DNA of 64,000 nucleotides from Actinomycetota bacterium (GCA_030645615.1 JAUSNB010000021.1:61285-125284), one strand, 5' to 3'; counted from the stretch's first letter, positions 1 to 9,124 are shown. Numbers and translations are program-made. Notes: generated from the letters alone by a model not told the origin.

Positions 1-12
1 CGCGGTGGTCAT
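1..12 (-). CDS. Possible divergent gene start (partial)
   Basis: Only the first four codons (M-T-T-A) of a possible leftward gene are in the window. An AGGAGG on the minus strand lies about 8 nt before this ATG, which is the reason for listing it. The product cannot be named. Confidence 0.3.
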
Positions 13-31
13 TCCGACCGCCTCCTAGGGG

Positions 32-37
32 TAGCCT
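32..37 (+). promoter_or_regulatory. -10 element TAGCCT, leaderless start
   Basis: TAGCCT ends 6 nt before the GTG at 44. This spacing predicts that the transcript starts at the start codon. Confidence 0.6.
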
Positions 38-43
38 TTCGAC

Positions 44-1312
44 GTGACGACCGGAGCCGCGACCCGAGTATTCCTTGCGCGCCTGGCCGGTATAGGGGTG
101 TTCGACCCCAACGGCGACCAGGTGGGCAAGGTACGCGATGCCATCGTCGTCCTGCGCATCGGCGGGAACCCGCCGCGGCTGACCGGACTGGTGGTCGAGG
201 TCGGCTCGAGGCGGCGCATCTTCGTGCCGATGACCAAGGTCACCGCCATCGACGCCGGTCAGGTGATCGTCACCGGCACCGTCAACCTGAGACGGTTCGA
301 GCAACGCAGTAACGAGACGCTCGTGACGGCTGAGTTGCTCGACCGATCCGTGACCCTCGTGGAGTCGGAACAGATCGTCTCGGTTCTCGATGTCGCCGTC
401 GAGCAGTCGCGATCACGGGACTGGTTCGTCACCCAGTTGTTCGTTCGCAGGCCCGGCGGCGGGCTGCGCCGGCGGGGCGAGTCGATCATCGTCGACTGGG
501 ACGACATCCGGGGCCTGTCCCTCGCGGTCGAGGACCAGCCGGCCGAGCAATTGCTCTCCCGGCTGGATTCCATGCGGGCGGCCGACGTGGCCGACGTACT
601 GCAGGACCTCTCGCCCAAGCGCCGGATCGAGGTGGCGCGCGGGCTCGACGACGAGCGCCTGGCCGACGTGCTGGAGGAACTCCCCGAGGACGACCGCACC
701 CAGATCCTCATGACGCTGGAAGCCGAGCGGGCGGCGGACGTCCTGGAGGAGATGGACCCCGACGACGCCGCCGACCTCATCTCGGAACTGCCTCCTGCGC
801 AGGCGGCGGACCTGCTCCAGCGCATGGAGCCCGACGAGGCCGAGGACATCCGCCGGCTGCTGTCTTACGACGACTTCTCCGCGGGCGGCATGATGACGAC
901 GGAGCCGATCGTGCTCTCGCCCGACGCGACCGTGGCCGATGCGCTCGCCCGGATCCGCAATCCCGACCTGTCCCCCGCCCTGGCCTCTCAGGTGTACGTG
1001 ACCCGGCCGCCCACGGAAACCCCGACCGGCCGCTACCTCGGCGCCTGTCACTTCCAGGAACTGCTGCGCGAACCGCCGGGCACTCTCGTGTCGGCCTTGG
1101 TCGACAAGAACCTGCAGCCCGTACGGCCGGAGGCTCCGCTTGGCGAGGTCACCCGCAACTTCGCCGCCTACAACCTCGTCGCGCTGCCGGTCGTCGACGC
1201 GAACAACCACCTGCTCGGCGCGGTGACGATCGACGACGTGATCGACCACATGCTGCCGGAGGACTGGCGCGAGAACGACGAGGACTCGGTGGGGCAGGGC
1301 CATGGCGACTGA
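44..1312 (+). CDS. MgtE N-terminal/CBS domain protein (no membrane domain)
   Basis: 422 aa. Residues about 10-80 look like a PRC-barrel. About 160-290 is the acidic helical MgtE N domain (repeated ADVLEEM/ADLLQRM-type helices), and about 290-415 is a CBS pair. No membrane segments are present, so unlike the Mg2+ channel MgtE this is a soluble, probably Mg2+/nucleotide-sensing protein. Families of this layout occur in actinobacteria next to a DUF1003 membrane protein, as here: the next gene overlaps by 11 bp. A sensor or regulator of magnesium transport is inference. The GTG start is supported by the -10 at 32-37. Confidence 0.85.
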   Translation: MTTGAATRVFLARLAGIGVFDPNGDQVGKVRDAIVVLRIGGNPPRLTGLVVEVGSRRRIFVPMTKVTAIDAGQVIVTGTVNLRRFEQRSNETLVTAELLDRSVTLVESEQIVSVLDVAVEQSRSRDWFVTQLFVRRPGGGLRRRGESIIVDWDDIRGLSLAVEDQPAEQLLSRLDSMRAADVADVLQDLSPKRRIEVARGLDDERLADVLEELPEDDRTQILMTLEAERAADVLEEMDPDDAADLISELPPAQAADLLQRMEPDEAEDIRRLLSYDDFSAGGMMTTEPIVLSPDATVADALARIRNPDLSPALASQVYVTRPPTETPTGRYLGACHFQELLREPPGTLVSALVDKNLQPVRPEAPLGEVTRNFAAYNLVALPVVDANNHLLGAVTIDDVIDHMLPEDWRENDEDSVGQGHGD

Positions 1313-1874
1313 GCGCACCCGCAGGTCGACGAGCATCGACATGCCCAAGAATCGTGGCCGGTCGCTGCGACCATCCGTCGACACCGAGCGGTTCGGCGCG
1401 CTGTCGGAGTCGGTGGCCCGGCGGATCGGCTCGTGGGCCTTCATCCTCTGGATGACGATCGCCATCATCCTGTGGGTCGGCCTCAACATCATCATCGCGG
1501 ACGGGGCGCCAGACCCGTTCCCGTTCATCTTCCTGACCCTGCTGCTGTCGCTGCAGGCGTCCTACGCGGCTCCACTCATCCTGCTCGCGCAGAACCGGCA
1601 GACGGACCGCGACCGGGTCCAGTTCCAGGAGGACCGGCTGCGCACCGAGCGGCTCCTGGCCGACAGCGACTACCTTGCCCGCGAGATCGCCGCCCTGCGG
1701 CTCGCCCTGGGCGACGTCGCAACTCGCGACTACGTCCGCGGGGAGCTGCGCGACCTGCTAGCGGACATGGCCGACCGGCTCGACCAGCACGCCGAGGCCC
1801 AGCTCAAGGCCGAGCGCAAGGCCCTGCGGAAGGTGGAGCGCACCATGGAGTCCGCTGCGGAAGACGGGGCCTAG
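1302..1874 (+). CDS. DUF1003 family membrane protein
   Basis: 190 aa. The core with RIGSWAF and two hydrophobic helices (about residues 45-70 and 72-95), including PFPFIFLTLLLSLQASYAAP, is the DUF1003 signature. The C-terminal half is a charged coiled coil. It overlaps the end of the MgtE/CBS gene, so the two are co-translated. Function is unknown; the neighbour suggests a link with divalent cations. Its stop codon shares a CTAG tetranucleotide with the stop of the convergent ccdA gene. Confidence 0.85.
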   Translation: MATERTRRSTSIDMPKNRGRSLRPSVDTERFGALSESVARRIGSWAFILWMTIAIILWVGLNIIIADGAPDPFPFIFLTLLLSLQASYAAPLILLAQNRQTDRDRVQFQEDRLRTERLLADSDYLAREIAALRLALGDVATRDYVRGELRDLLADMADRLDQHAEAQLKAERKALRKVERTMESAAEDGA

Positions 1875-2605
1875 CCTGGACTCGGGATGAAGCCCGAGTC
1901 CAGTTCCCACGGCCGCAATGGGGAGTTCTGGATGACCCAGGCCTGCAGGTCCTTGTCCAGCCCGGTGATGATCACGAGGCCGACCACGATGAAGACGACG
2001 CCCAGGCCGCGGCGGAACCAGCTGTGCGGGTCGGCCGCCCACCGAGCATTGCCGATCAGCCGCTGCCCGAGGAGCGCGATGGCCAGCAGCGCGGCGCAGA
2101 GGCCAAGCACGTACCCGCCGAGCAGGAACAGACCCTGGCCGAGGGACGCGGGCAGCACCGTGACGATGACGTAGCCGTACATCGGGCTGCAGGACGAGAA
2201 GACCGGCCCGAGTGCAGCGCCGGTGAGCACCGCCCCTGTCGTGCCTTGCCGGGTGCGGGCCGAGGCCAATCGCTTCGTCGAGCGCTCCTGCAGCGACAGC
2301 CGGGCCGACACCCATTCCCAGATCTGCGGGAACGCCGAGACGACGCCGAGGCCGATCAGCAGGCCACCGCTGAGCCATTGCCACACCTCGGAGGGGATGG
2401 CGATGAGTGACGTGCTGGCCTTGAGGGCCAGCGTGAACACCACGATCGACGCCCCGAGGGACGCCGTGATCACGTAGGCCCGCCGCCTCGAGGCAGCCGT
2501 CGACGGCCCGATGGACCCACCGACGATCACGGGGAGCATCGGCAGGACGCACGGCGCCAGGGTCGTCAGGACCCCTGCGACGACTGCCCCGAGGAAGAGC
2601 AGCAT
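1871..2605 (-). CDS. ccdA: Cytochrome c biogenesis/thiol transporter CcdA (DsbD family)
   Basis: 244 aa with six hydrophobic segments. The two redox cysteines of the family are visible: TLAPCVLPM (C19) and SSCSPMYG (C139). CcdA carries electrons from cytoplasmic thioredoxin across the membrane to extracytoplasmic thiol proteins. The start at 2605 is chosen because the ATG overlaps the TGA of the upstream thioredoxin lipoprotein gene by one base, and because the protein then begins at the first membrane helix. The pairing strongly suggests that CcdA reduces that lipoprotein. Confidence 0.9.
   Translation of the reverse strand: MLLFLGAVVAGVLTTLAPCVLPMLPVIVGGSIGPSTAASRRRAYVITASLGASIVVFTLALKASTSLIAIPSEVWQWLSGGLLIGLGVVSAFPQIWEWVSARLSLQERSTKRLASARTRQGTTGAVLTGAALGPVFSSCSPMYGYVIVTVLPASLGQGLFLLGGYVLGLCAALLAIALLGQRLIGNARWAADPHSWFRRGLGVVFIVVGLVIITGLDKDLQAWVIQNSPLRPWELDSGFIPSPG
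1876..1903. terminator. Bidirectional terminator hairpin
   Basis: An 11-bp perfect stem (CTGGACTCGGG / CCCGAGTCCAG) with a 6-nt loop sits at the meeting point of the convergent DUF1003 and ccdA genes. It lies inside the last codons of ccdA. Confidence 0.65.
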
Positions 2606-3102
2606 CAGGCAGTGGCCGCCGCAATGTCCGCGGACGTCATGGAGCCGGTCCACTTCGCCAGTTCATTGCCGTCGGCATCGACCTGCACGTAGGTGTGCTG
2701 CGTCGTGATGCCGTACCGCTGCTTGAGCTCGTCAGAGTCGTCGTAGTCGACCTTGACGATGGTCAGGCCAGCAGGGATGGCCGCGGCATTGTCGGTGAGG
2801 TCCTCCTCGGTGGCCTGGCAGGTCGGGCACCAGTCGGCGTGGAAGAACAGCACCACGTCGCCATTGCCGTACATGGCCTCGTTGCCCCGGTAGTCGGCCA
2901 GCGTGATGTAGGCGCCGGGCGCGGCAGCGGCCGCGGGATCCTCGCTGGCCATCGGCTTCTCGCTGGCCATCGGCTCCTTGCTCATCGAGGCTGACGCAGG
3001 CGGCGACTGCGACGGGCTGCTGGATGTCGAGCAACCCGTCAGCGCGAGGACGGCCGCGAATGTCGGGGCGAGGACGAGGGCAAGGCTTCGGGTCGGAGTC
3101 AT
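2605..3102 (-). CDS. Thioredoxin-fold lipoprotein
   Basis: 165 aa. A lipoprotein signal ends in LTGC (C24). A low-complexity linker with MASEKPMASEDP repeats follows, then a thioredoxin fold with WCPTC (C92, C95) and a downstream VQVDADG-type strand. It is probably an extracytoplasmic, membrane-anchored thiol oxidoreductase reduced by the translationally coupled CcdA. The start is somewhat uncertain: the purine-rich stretch ends only about 2 nt before the ATG. Confidence 0.85.
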   Translation of the reverse strand: MTPTRSLALVLAPTFAAVLALTGCSTSSSPSQSPPASASMSKEPMASEKPMASEDPAAAAAPGAYITLADYRGNEAMYGNGDVVLFFHADWCPTCQATEEDLTDNAAAIPAGLTIVKVDYDDSDELKQRYGITTQHTYVQVDADGNELAKWTGSMTSADIAAATA

Positions 3103-3213
3103 GCCTCCATGACAGCCGAGTTGGCCCCGAGCCGCCAGCCCAACAGGGGCGTTCGCGCATTACGGAGTCCTTACGAAGGCGCTGCACGAGCATCCGAAGC
3201 GGCAGCCGACGCC

Positions 3214-3219
3214 TAGCCT
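3214..3219 (+). promoter_or_regulatory. -10 element TAGCCT, leaderless start
   Basis: TAGCCT ends exactly 6 nt before the ATG at 3226. This favours that ATG over the in-frame GTG at 3220. Confidence 0.65.
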
Positions 3220-3225
3220 GTGGTC

Positions 3226-3909
3226 ATGGCAGCCGTGCTCGTCGTCGACGATGACGAGACCGTGCGGGAGGTGGTCGTTGCGTACCTGAGGCAGGCGGGA
3301 CACGACATCACCGAGGCCGCGGACGGCCCGGGCGCGATGGACGCAGCCCGTTCACGACCGGACATCGTCGTGCTCGACGTCATGCTGCCCGGCTTCGATG
3401 GACTCGAGGTCTGCCGACGGCTGCGGTCCGAGCAGCCTGGCGTGCCCATCGTCATGCTCAGCGCGCTCGGCGAGGAGGAGGACCGCATTGCCGGCCTCGG
3501 CGAGGGCGCAGACGACTACCTATGCAAGCCCTTCTCGCCGCGCGAACTCGTGTTGCGGGTCGCCTCCCTGCTGCGGCGCGCGCAATCCCCGACGAGCGGC
3601 CCCGCCGCCCCCCTCGTCGACGGGGACCTCGCCATCGACCCGATCCCGCGGTCCGCGACACGGGGCGAGCGACCCCTTTCGCTCACCGCGCGCGAGTTCG
3701 ACCTGCTCGCCTTCCTGCTGTCCAACCCTGGCCAGGCGTACTCCCGCGAGGACCTGCTCTCGCGGGTATGGGGCTGGGAGTTCGGCGACCTGACCACGGT
3801 CACCGTGCACGTGCGCCGCCTGCGCGAGAAGGTCGAGGTCGACCCGAGCAGCCCGACCCGCCTCGTGACGGTCTGGGGCGTCGGGTACCGATGGGATCCG
3901 GCGCCATGA
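3226..3909 (+). CDS. OmpR/PhoB-type response regulator
   Basis: 227 aa. The receiver domain has the acidic pocket D8-D10, phospho-acceptor D51 (VVLDVMLPG) and the conserved lysine K101 (CKPFSPREL). A winged-helix DNA-binding domain (about 130-227) ends in the family motif [11 protein letters not shown]...TVWGVGYRW. The start ATG at 3226 is favoured by the -10 spacing. The stop overlaps the start of the histidine kinase gene (ATGA), so the two form a two-component operon. The signal it responds to is not evident. Confidence 0.93.
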   Translation: MAAVLVVDDDETVREVVVAYLRQAGHDITEAADGPGAMDAARSRPDIVVLDVMLPGFDGLEVCRRLRSEQPGVPIVMLSALGEEEDRIAGLGEGADDYLCKPFSPRELVLRVASLLRRAQSPTSGPAAPLVDGDLAIDPIPRSATRGERPLSLTAREFDLLAFLLSNPGQAYSREDLLSRVWGWEFGDLTTVTVHVRRLREKVEVDPSSPTRLVTVWGVGYRWDPAP

Positions 3910-4907
3910 GGTCCGAGATCGAGGTCGTCCTCATCGCGGCAGGCACCGCGGCCGTCACCGGGCTGGTCGGCCTTCAGGCAGTCAGCATCCTCGGTCGCAG
4001 GTCGCCCAGGACCGCGGCGATCGTCGCGCCCGTCGTGCCCGTGGCGGCCGTCGGGCTCGCCCTGCTGGTCAGTTCGTGGTCCATGTTCCTGTCGACCCAC
4101 GATCTGGCCATCGTTGCCTGGATCATCGCCGCCGCGGTGCCCGTCGCCCTCGCCTTCGGCTTCATTGCCGCACGACGGCTTGACCAGGCGACTCGGGCGG
4201 CCGCGACGGCCAAGGCGGACCTCGCCGCCAGCCAGGAACTTGAGCAGCAGCGTCGCGAGATGGTCGCGTGGATCAGCCACGACCTGCGGACACCGCTGGC
4301 GGGACTCCGGGCGATGACCGAGGCCCTCGAGGACGGGGTGGCCCCCGACCCTGACCGCTACCACCGCCAGATGCATCACGAGGTCGACCGGTTGGCCGGC
4401 ATGATCGACGACCTGCTGGCCCTCTCCCGCCTGCAGTCCGGGGAGCTCAGGCTGGCCCTCGAGCGCATCGACGCACGCGACGTCGTGTCTGACACCCTGG
4501 CCGCTGCCGACCCGCTTGCTGCCGCTCGGGGGGTACGACTGCGCGGGGAGTCGCTTCCCTCGCTGCCGGTCATGGCCGACGAGCGCGAACTGTCCCGGGC
4601 ATTGACGAACCTGGTCGTCAACGCCGTGCGGCACACCCCCGCGGGCGGCGAGGTGGTCCTCGACGCCCACCGCCACGACCAGTCGGTCATCCTCTCGGTC
4701 GAGGACGGCTGCGGGGGCATACCGGAAGCGGACCTCGCCCGCATGTTCGAGCCCGGCTGGCGAGGCGAGGCCGCTCGCACGCCCGGCGACGGCGCCGGGC
4801 TCGGCCTTGCGGTCGTCCACGGAGTCATGGCCGCCCACGGAGGCCGGGTCGCGGTGTCGAACACCGGCCGAGGCTGCCGCTTCGACCTGGTTCTGGTGGA
4901 CCCCTAG
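3906..4907 (+). CDS. Sensor histidine kinase
   Basis: 333 aa. Three N-terminal hydrophobic segments span about residues 5-85. A short linker precedes the HisKA helix with the phosphorylated histidine near 124 ([13 protein letters not shown]). The HATPase domain has an N box ([14 protein letters not shown]), a G1-like DGCGGIP and G2 [11 protein letters not shown]. There is almost no extracytoplasmic loop, so sensing is probably within the membrane. It is the partner of the overlapping response regulator. Its TAG stop forms part of the putative -10 of the next gene. Confidence 0.92.
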   Translation: MRSEIEVVLIAAGTAAVTGLVGLQAVSILGRRSPRTAAIVAPVVPVAAVGLALLVSSWSMFLSTHDLAIVAWIIAAAVPVALAFGFIAARRLDQATRAAATAKADLAASQELEQQRREMVAWISHDLRTPLAGLRAMTEALEDGVAPDPDRYHRQMHHEVDRLAGMIDDLLALSRLQSGELRLALERIDARDVVSDTLAAADPLAAARGVRLRGESLPSLPVMADERELSRALTNLVVNAVRHTPAGGEVVLDAHRHDQSVILSVEDGCGGIPEADLARMFEPGWRGEAARTPGDGAGLGLAVVHGVMAAHGGRVAVSNTGRGCRFDLVLVDP

Positions 4908-4910
4908 CAT
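4905..4910 (+). promoter_or_regulatory. -10 element TAGCAT overlapping a stop codon
   Basis: The TAG stop of the histidine kinase gene is the first half of TAGCAT, which ends 7 nt before the ATG of the Mrp gene. Confidence 0.5.
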
Positions 4911-4917
4911 CGACACC

Positions 4918-6054
4918 ATGCCATCCGTCGACGACGTCACCGTCGCCCTTGCCACAGTCAATGATCCCGAGATCAACCGACCCATCACCGAACTCGGCAT
5001 GGTCAAGTCAGTGGAGGTCCTCCCGGGCGGCGCCGTGCGGGTGGGCATCTTCCTGACGGTGGCCGGCTGCCCGATGCGGCCCGAGATCACCGAGCGCGTC
5101 CGGTCCGCGGTGTCCGCCCTGCCGGGTGTCGCCTCGGTAGAGGTCGAGCTCGACGTCATGGACGATGAGCAGCGCGGCGCCCTCAGGGCGAGCCTTCGTG
5201 GCCATGGCGAGCGCGAGATCCCGTTCGCTCAGCCGGGGTCGCTCACCCGCGTGTACGCGATCGCCTCGGGCAAGGGCGGGGTGGGCAAGTCGTCCGTGAC
5301 GGCGAACCTCGCCGTGGCGATGGCCCAGATGGGCCTGACCGTGGGTCTCGTGGACGCCGACGTCTACGGGCACTCGATCCCCCGCATGCTCAATGCCCTC
5401 GACGCCCCGACGATGGTCGAAGGCATGATCATGCCCCCGCAGGCGTATGGCGTGCGCGTGATCTCGATGCTTCCGTTCAAGCCGGGCGGCGTGTCCCAGC
5501 CAGTCGCCTTCCGCGGGCCGATGCTGCATCGCGCCCTCCAGCAGTTCCTCGCCGATGTGTGGTGGGGCGACCTCGACATCCTCCTGCTCGACCTGCCGCC
5601 CGGCACCGGCGACGTGGCGATCTCGACGGCGCAATTGCTGCCGAACGCCGAGATCGTCGTGGTGACGACCCCGCAACCGGCCGCGGCCGACGTCGCGGTC
5701 CGCGCCGGAACCCTGGCCGAGCAGACGCACCAGAAGGTGGCCGGCGTCGTCGAGAACATGAGTTCATTCCCGTGCCCGCACTGCGGCGAGCCCATCGACC
5801 TCTTCGGGTTCGGCGGCGGCGCGCTCGTGGCCGAGACGATCGCCCGGCAACTCGGCACCGATGTCCCGCTTCTGGGCCAGATCCCGTTCGACGTGCGCCT
5901 GCGCGAGGGCGGTGACTCGGGAATTCCCCTGGTACTGAGCCACCCCGACGCTGACGCGTCAGTCGCGCTCCTGGAGATCGCCCGAACCCTCGGCACGCGC
6001 CCGCGCGGACTGGCCGGGCTGTCACTGGGAATCAGCCCTGCGGGCAGGCCGTGA
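4918..6054 (+). CDS. mrp: Mrp/ApbC-type iron-sulfur cluster carrier ATPase
   Basis: 378 aa. An N-terminal DUF59/MIP18-like domain (about 1-85, with DPEINRPITELGMV) is followed by a ParA-like P-loop ATPase. The Walker A is GKGGVGKSS (118-126), with the DLPPGTGD signature and a CPHC pair near residue 285 for cluster binding. The family binds and transfers Fe-S clusters in the cytosol. Adjacent tatB and htrA match the usual actinobacterial order. The start is chosen at the ATG behind the TAGCAT element. Confidence 0.93.
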   Translation: MPSVDDVTVALATVNDPEINRPITELGMVKSVEVLPGGAVRVGIFLTVAGCPMRPEITERVRSAVSALPGVASVEVELDVMDDEQRGALRASLRGHGEREIPFAQPGSLTRVYAIASGKGGVGKSSVTANLAVAMAQMGLTVGLVDADVYGHSIPRMLNALDAPTMVEGMIMPPQAYGVRVISMLPFKPGGVSQPVAFRGPMLHRALQQFLADVWWGDLDILLLDLPPGTGDVAISTAQLLPNAEIVVVTTPQPAAADVAVRAGTLAEQTHQKVAGVVENMSSFPCPHCGEPIDLFGFGGGALVAETIARQLGTDVPLLGQIPFDVRLREGGDSGIPLVLSHPDADASVALLEIARTLGTRPRGLAGLSLGISPAGRP

Positions 6055-6077
6055 GTCGGGGCTGATCCGCGCAGGGC

Positions 6078-6410
6078 TCAGGTCGCGTCAGGGTCGAAGG
6101 CCGGACGGGGCCCGGCGGCAGGACCGGCGGGCTTGTCACTGGCTGCAGGATCGGGCGGGTCATCGCTGAACAACCCGGCCGCGAGCCTGCGCGGATGGAA
6201 TTCCTGCAGCGACTTGACCGTGCTGACCGTGTCGCCAAGGTCGAGCCCGGCGGAATCGGCGAGGTCCTTGCGGGCGCCGGTAGCCATCACCCGCATCTGC
6301 TTGATCCAGCGCGCAGCGTCGGCCGCTGCCCGCGGCAGCCGCTCGGGGCCGAACACGAGCAGGCCGATCACGGCGACGATGAGGATCTCGCCTATCCCGA
6401 TGTCGAACAT
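6078..6410 (-). CDS. tatB: Sec-independent protein translocase TatB
   Basis: 110 aa. The single N-terminal membrane helix followed by FGPERLPRAAADAARWI is the TatA/B signature. The length and the acidic, proline-rich tail fit TatB, which docks twin-arginine preproteins with TatC. It lies 13 bp behind htrA on the same strand, a common actinobacterial pairing. TatA cannot be fully excluded. Confidence 0.88.
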   Translation of the reverse strand: MFDIGIGEILIVAVIGLLVFGPERLPRAAADAARWIKQMRVMATGARKDLADSAGLDLGDTVSTVKSLQEFHPRRLAAGLFSDDPPDPAASDKPAGPAAGPRPAFDPDAT

Positions 6411-6423
6411 CCGCGGCCCCCGG

Positions 6424-7539
6424 TCAGCTCGTGCTGTCGTCAGCGAGTACCAGCGTGGTCGAGCGCTCCAGGCCGCCGCGCGAGTAGTCGATCGTCAACT
6501 CGTCACCAGGGGCGTGGTTGCGCACCTCCACGACGAGTTCGACGCCGTCGTCGATAGCCCGGCCGTTCACCCGCAGGATCACGTCTCCCTCAAGCAGGCC
6601 CGCCTCCTCCGCGGGGCTGCCCTCGTCCACGCTCTCGACCTTGGCACCCCCGTCGGTGAAGTCCATGACCAGCCGCACGCCCATGACCGGCGTACGGGAC
6701 TGGCCGGTGGCGATCAGCTCCTCCGCGACCCGCTTGGCGGAGTTGATCGGTATGGCGAAGCCCAGGCCGATGTTGCCGGCCTCACCCCCGATGGCAAGGG
6801 TGGCGATCGCCGAGTTGACCCCGATGACCGAGCCGCCCGCATCCAGGAGCGGGCCGCCCGAGTTGCCGGGGTTGATCGCCGCGTCGGTCTGGATGGCATT
6901 GATGTAGGAGACATCGTCCTGTGTCTCGCCCGTGGTCACCGGCCGGTCCACGGCGCTGATGATCCCCGACGTGACGGTGCCGTCGAGTCCGAGCGGTGCG
7001 CCGATCGCGATCGCCACGTCGCCCACCACGACGGCCTCGGAGTCGCCGAGTGTCACGGCCGGCAGCCCGGTGCGCTCCACCTTGATGACGGCCAGGTCGT
7101 ACGAGGCATTGGTGCCGATCACCTCGGCGTCGTCGCGCGCTCCGTCGCTGAAGACGACTACCAGGGATCCACCGTCGGCGACGAGGTCCACGACGTGGTT
7201 GTTCGTCAGGATGTAGCCATTCGACCGGACCACGAAGCCGGAACCGCTGCCCGACTGGGTTGACCCCTCGGCGATGATCGAGACGACGGACGGGAGGGTG
7301 CCCGCCGCGATGTCGGCGATCGAGCCCTCGGTGCGCGGCTGCCCGACCGCTGGGGAATCGACCGGAACCGCAATTGCCGGTGGTGTCACGCCGGTTGCCT
7401 CGTCGACGCTCCGGCCGACCAGGTATCCGGCCAGCCCCGCGAAGGAACCCACGATCGCCGCCACCAACGCGGCGATCGCCACCATCGCCAGCAGCCCGGG
7501 TCCCCGGCGCCCGGGAGCCGTCCGGGACTCATCCGACAT
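6424..7539 (-). CDS. htrA: HtrA/DegP-like membrane serine protease with PDZ domain
   Basis: 371 aa. One membrane helix (about 15-42) is followed by a trypsin-like domain with the complete triad H115 (LTNNHVV), D148 (SYDLAVIKV) and S227 (GNSGGP). A C-terminal PDZ domain (about 265-360) contains the substrate-binding region. It is anchored in the membrane with the protease outside, and degrades or refolds damaged exported proteins. An SD-like GGAGG lies before the ATG. It heads an operon with tatB. Confidence 0.93.
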   Translation of the reverse strand: MSDESRTAPGRRGPGLLAMVAIAALVAAIVGSFAGLAGYLVGRSVDEATGVTPPAIAVPVDSPAVGQPRTEGSIADIAAGTLPSVVSIIAEGSTQSGSGSGFVVRSNGYILTNNHVVDLVADGGSLVVVFSDGARDDAEVIGTNASYDLAVIKVERTGLPAVTLGDSEAVVVGDVAIAIGAPLGLDGTVTSGIISAVDRPVTTGETQDDVSYINAIQTDAAINPGNSGGPLLDAGGSVIGVNSAIATLAIGGEAGNIGLGFAIPINSAKRVAEELIATGQSRTPVMGVRLVMDFTDGGAKVESVDEGSPAEEAGLLEGDVILRVNGRAIDDGVELVVEVRNHAPGDELTIDYSRGGLERSTTLVLADDSTS

Positions 7540-7684
7540 GGGGGACCTCCGAGCGCGTTTGGCACCGGCCCGGGTGGCCGCTACCCCTACGGTAGTTGAG
7601 GCTCGGCCAAGCGCCAGCAGGCTAGGCTGCCGTCAGCGGCAAGGACCTGCGTTCTCGTCGCGCCCGCCGACCTGGAGGTGCATC

Positions 7685-8344
7685 ATCGCCAGTTCCACCG
7701 ACCCGTACCTGCCCACCCGCCAGTCCTGGGCCCACGTCGATGGATGGGAGCTCGAGCCGGAGACGCTGCGCGAGGCCCGTGCCAAGGCCGAGGAGCTGGG
7801 CTGCGTGCCGGTGACCCGGCCTGTTGCCGCGCTGCTGCGGCTGCTCGCCGCCTCGGTCAGCGCCCAGGCGATCGTTGAGGTGGGCACGGGTGCCGGCATC
7901 TCCGGCGCGGCGCTGCTCTCCGGGATGTCCTCGGCTGGCGTGCTCACCAGCATCGACATCGAGGCGGAGAACCAGCGGGTCGCCCGGGAGACGTTCGCCG
8001 CCCTCGGCTACGACCACGTCCACACGCGGCTCATCGCCGGCCGAGCCCTCGACGTCCTGCCGCGGCTGTCCGATGCGGCGTACGACATCGTGTTCGTGGA
8101 CGGCGACAAGACCGAGTACCCGACGATCCTCACGCAGGCCAAGAGACTGCTCCGAGTCGGCGGGCTGGTGATCTTCGACAACGTCCTGTGGAGCGGCCGC
8201 GTCGCAGACCCGGGCGAGCGCGACGCCGAGACCGTGGCGCTGCGCGACGTCGCCACCGCGGTCAAGGCGGATGACGACTGGATGCCGGCCCTGCTGACAG
8301 TCGGCGACGGCCTGCTCGTCGCCTCTCTTCGCGACCGCAGCTAG
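7685..8344 (+). CDS. Class I SAM-dependent O-methyltransferase (apparent ATC start)
   Basis: About 219 aa. The SAM-binding motif VEVGTGAGISGAALL, IDIEAENQR and the metal-site segment VFVDGDKTEYP place it in the methyltransferase_3 (catechol/caffeoyl-CoA OMT-like) family. The acceptor is unknown. No ATG, GTG or TTG lies in frame in about 120 nt upstream of the conserved N-terminus. The best SD (GGAGGTG, 7674-7680) points to an ATC codon at 7685. An upstream TAGGCT (7623-7628) could be the -10. Either a rare ATC start is used or there is a sequence error. Confidence 0.8.
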   Translation: MASSTDPYLPTRQSWAHVDGWELEPETLREARAKAEELGCVPVTRPVAALLRLLAASVSAQAIVEVGTGAGISGAALLSGMSSAGVLTSIDIEAENQRVARETFAALGYDHVHTRLIAGRALDVLPRLSDAAYDIVFVDGDKTEYPTILTQAKRLLRVGGLVIFDNVLWSGRVADPGERDAETVALRDVATAVKADDDWMPALLTVGDGLLVASLRDRS

Positions 8345-8354
8345 CCCAGGACAG

Positions 8355-8389
8355 CGACGAGCCCCGGACCACAGGCCCGGGGCTCGTCG
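8355..8389. terminator. Bidirectional terminator hairpin
   Basis: A 13-bp perfect stem (CGACGAGCCCCGG with its complement) and a 9-nt loop lie between the convergent O-methyltransferase and DUF3117 genes. Confidence 0.8.
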
Positions 8390-8396
8390 AAGCAGG

Positions 8397-8564
8397 TCAG
8401 GCGAACAGTACGAGGAGCTTCTCGCCGAGGTCCTTGGCTTCCTCGCCATTCAATTCGACGACCAGGCGGCCTCCGCCCTCGAGGGGAACTCGCATCACGT
8501 AGCCACGTCCCTCCTTGGTCACCTCGAGCGGGCCATCGCCCGTTCGCGGCTTCATCGCGGCCAT
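8397..8564 (-). CDS. DUF3117 small conserved protein
   Basis: 55 aa, beginning MAAMKPRTGDGPLEVTKEGR and ending in a LGEKLLVLF helix. This is the whole of the short, highly conserved actinobacterial DUF3117 family, whose function is unknown. The start is placed at the ATG with AAGGGGA in front and matches the family's usual N-terminus. Confidence 0.9.
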   Translation of the reverse strand: MAAMKPRTGDGPLEVTKEGRGYVMRVPLEGGGRLVVELNGEEAKDLGEKLLVLFA

Positions 8565-8709
8565 TCGCGTCCCCTTCCGTCGGTCATCCGTCCACGTCGG
8601 GCGTGAGCGTTGCCCCATTATCGCGGATCGACCGGGCTGGTCCGTCCTCGGGGGGCGACCGCGTCGACGGGGACCTCAACGATCACCCAGACTCCTACGG
8701 GCCCCCGGC

Positions 8710-8988
8710 TCAGGGAGATGGATGCGGGAACGGCGGTGACGCGGGATCGTTCAGGCGGGACAGCCGGTCCACCTCCTGCTGCAGGCGCTCGAGCTCGGCG
8801 TCGACCTCGTCCATGCGGTAGCCGCGCACCACGACGTCGAACTCGGGCACCCCGGGCCCGGCGCCGTCGTCGATGCGATCCGGGCGAAGGTCCGGCTCCG
8901 CCTCGGGGAGCTGCCCCATGAGGCCCAGGGAGGCCAGAAATGCCCCGGTCACCACGAGGATGGCCACGACCGCGAAAAGCCACGTCAC
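8710..8988 (-). CDS. DivIVA-domain small membrane protein
   Basis: 92 aa. One N-terminal membrane helix (WLFAVVAILVVTGAFLASL) is followed by a short linker and FDVVVRGYRMDEVDAELERL, the FxxxxRGYxxxEVD motif of DivIVA-like domains, then a coiled coil. The GTG start at 8988 is chosen because the membrane helix begins immediately after it. The domain usually recognises curved membrane or scaffolds poles and septa; the role of this truncated membrane version is unknown. Confidence 0.75.
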   Translation of the reverse strand: MTWLFAVVAILVVTGAFLASLGLMGQLPEAEPDLRPDRIDDGAGPGVPEFDVVVRGYRMDEVDAELERLQQEVDRLSRLNDPASPPFPHPSP

Positions 8989-9124
8989 GGGCTCATTCCA
9001 CCATGGATCGCCGGCACAGGGGCATACACCGACCCTTACCAAGCCCGCACGCCGGCCCAATCACGAGCGAACTCCGTTCCGGCATGGTCGAGGAACGCGC
9101 ACGCCCGACGAAAAGGAGATTCAG

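Noticed and set aside
3516..5159. 547-aa minus-strand open frame opposite the two-component genes
   Set aside because: Low-complexity translation, no motif, and it is antisense to well-supported response regulator, kinase and mrp genes; a G+C-rich third-position shadow.
7274..7684. Long N-terminal extension of the O-methyltransferase frame
   Set aside because: It overlaps htrA in antisense and encodes no conserved sequence; starting there would add over 130 residues not typical of the family.
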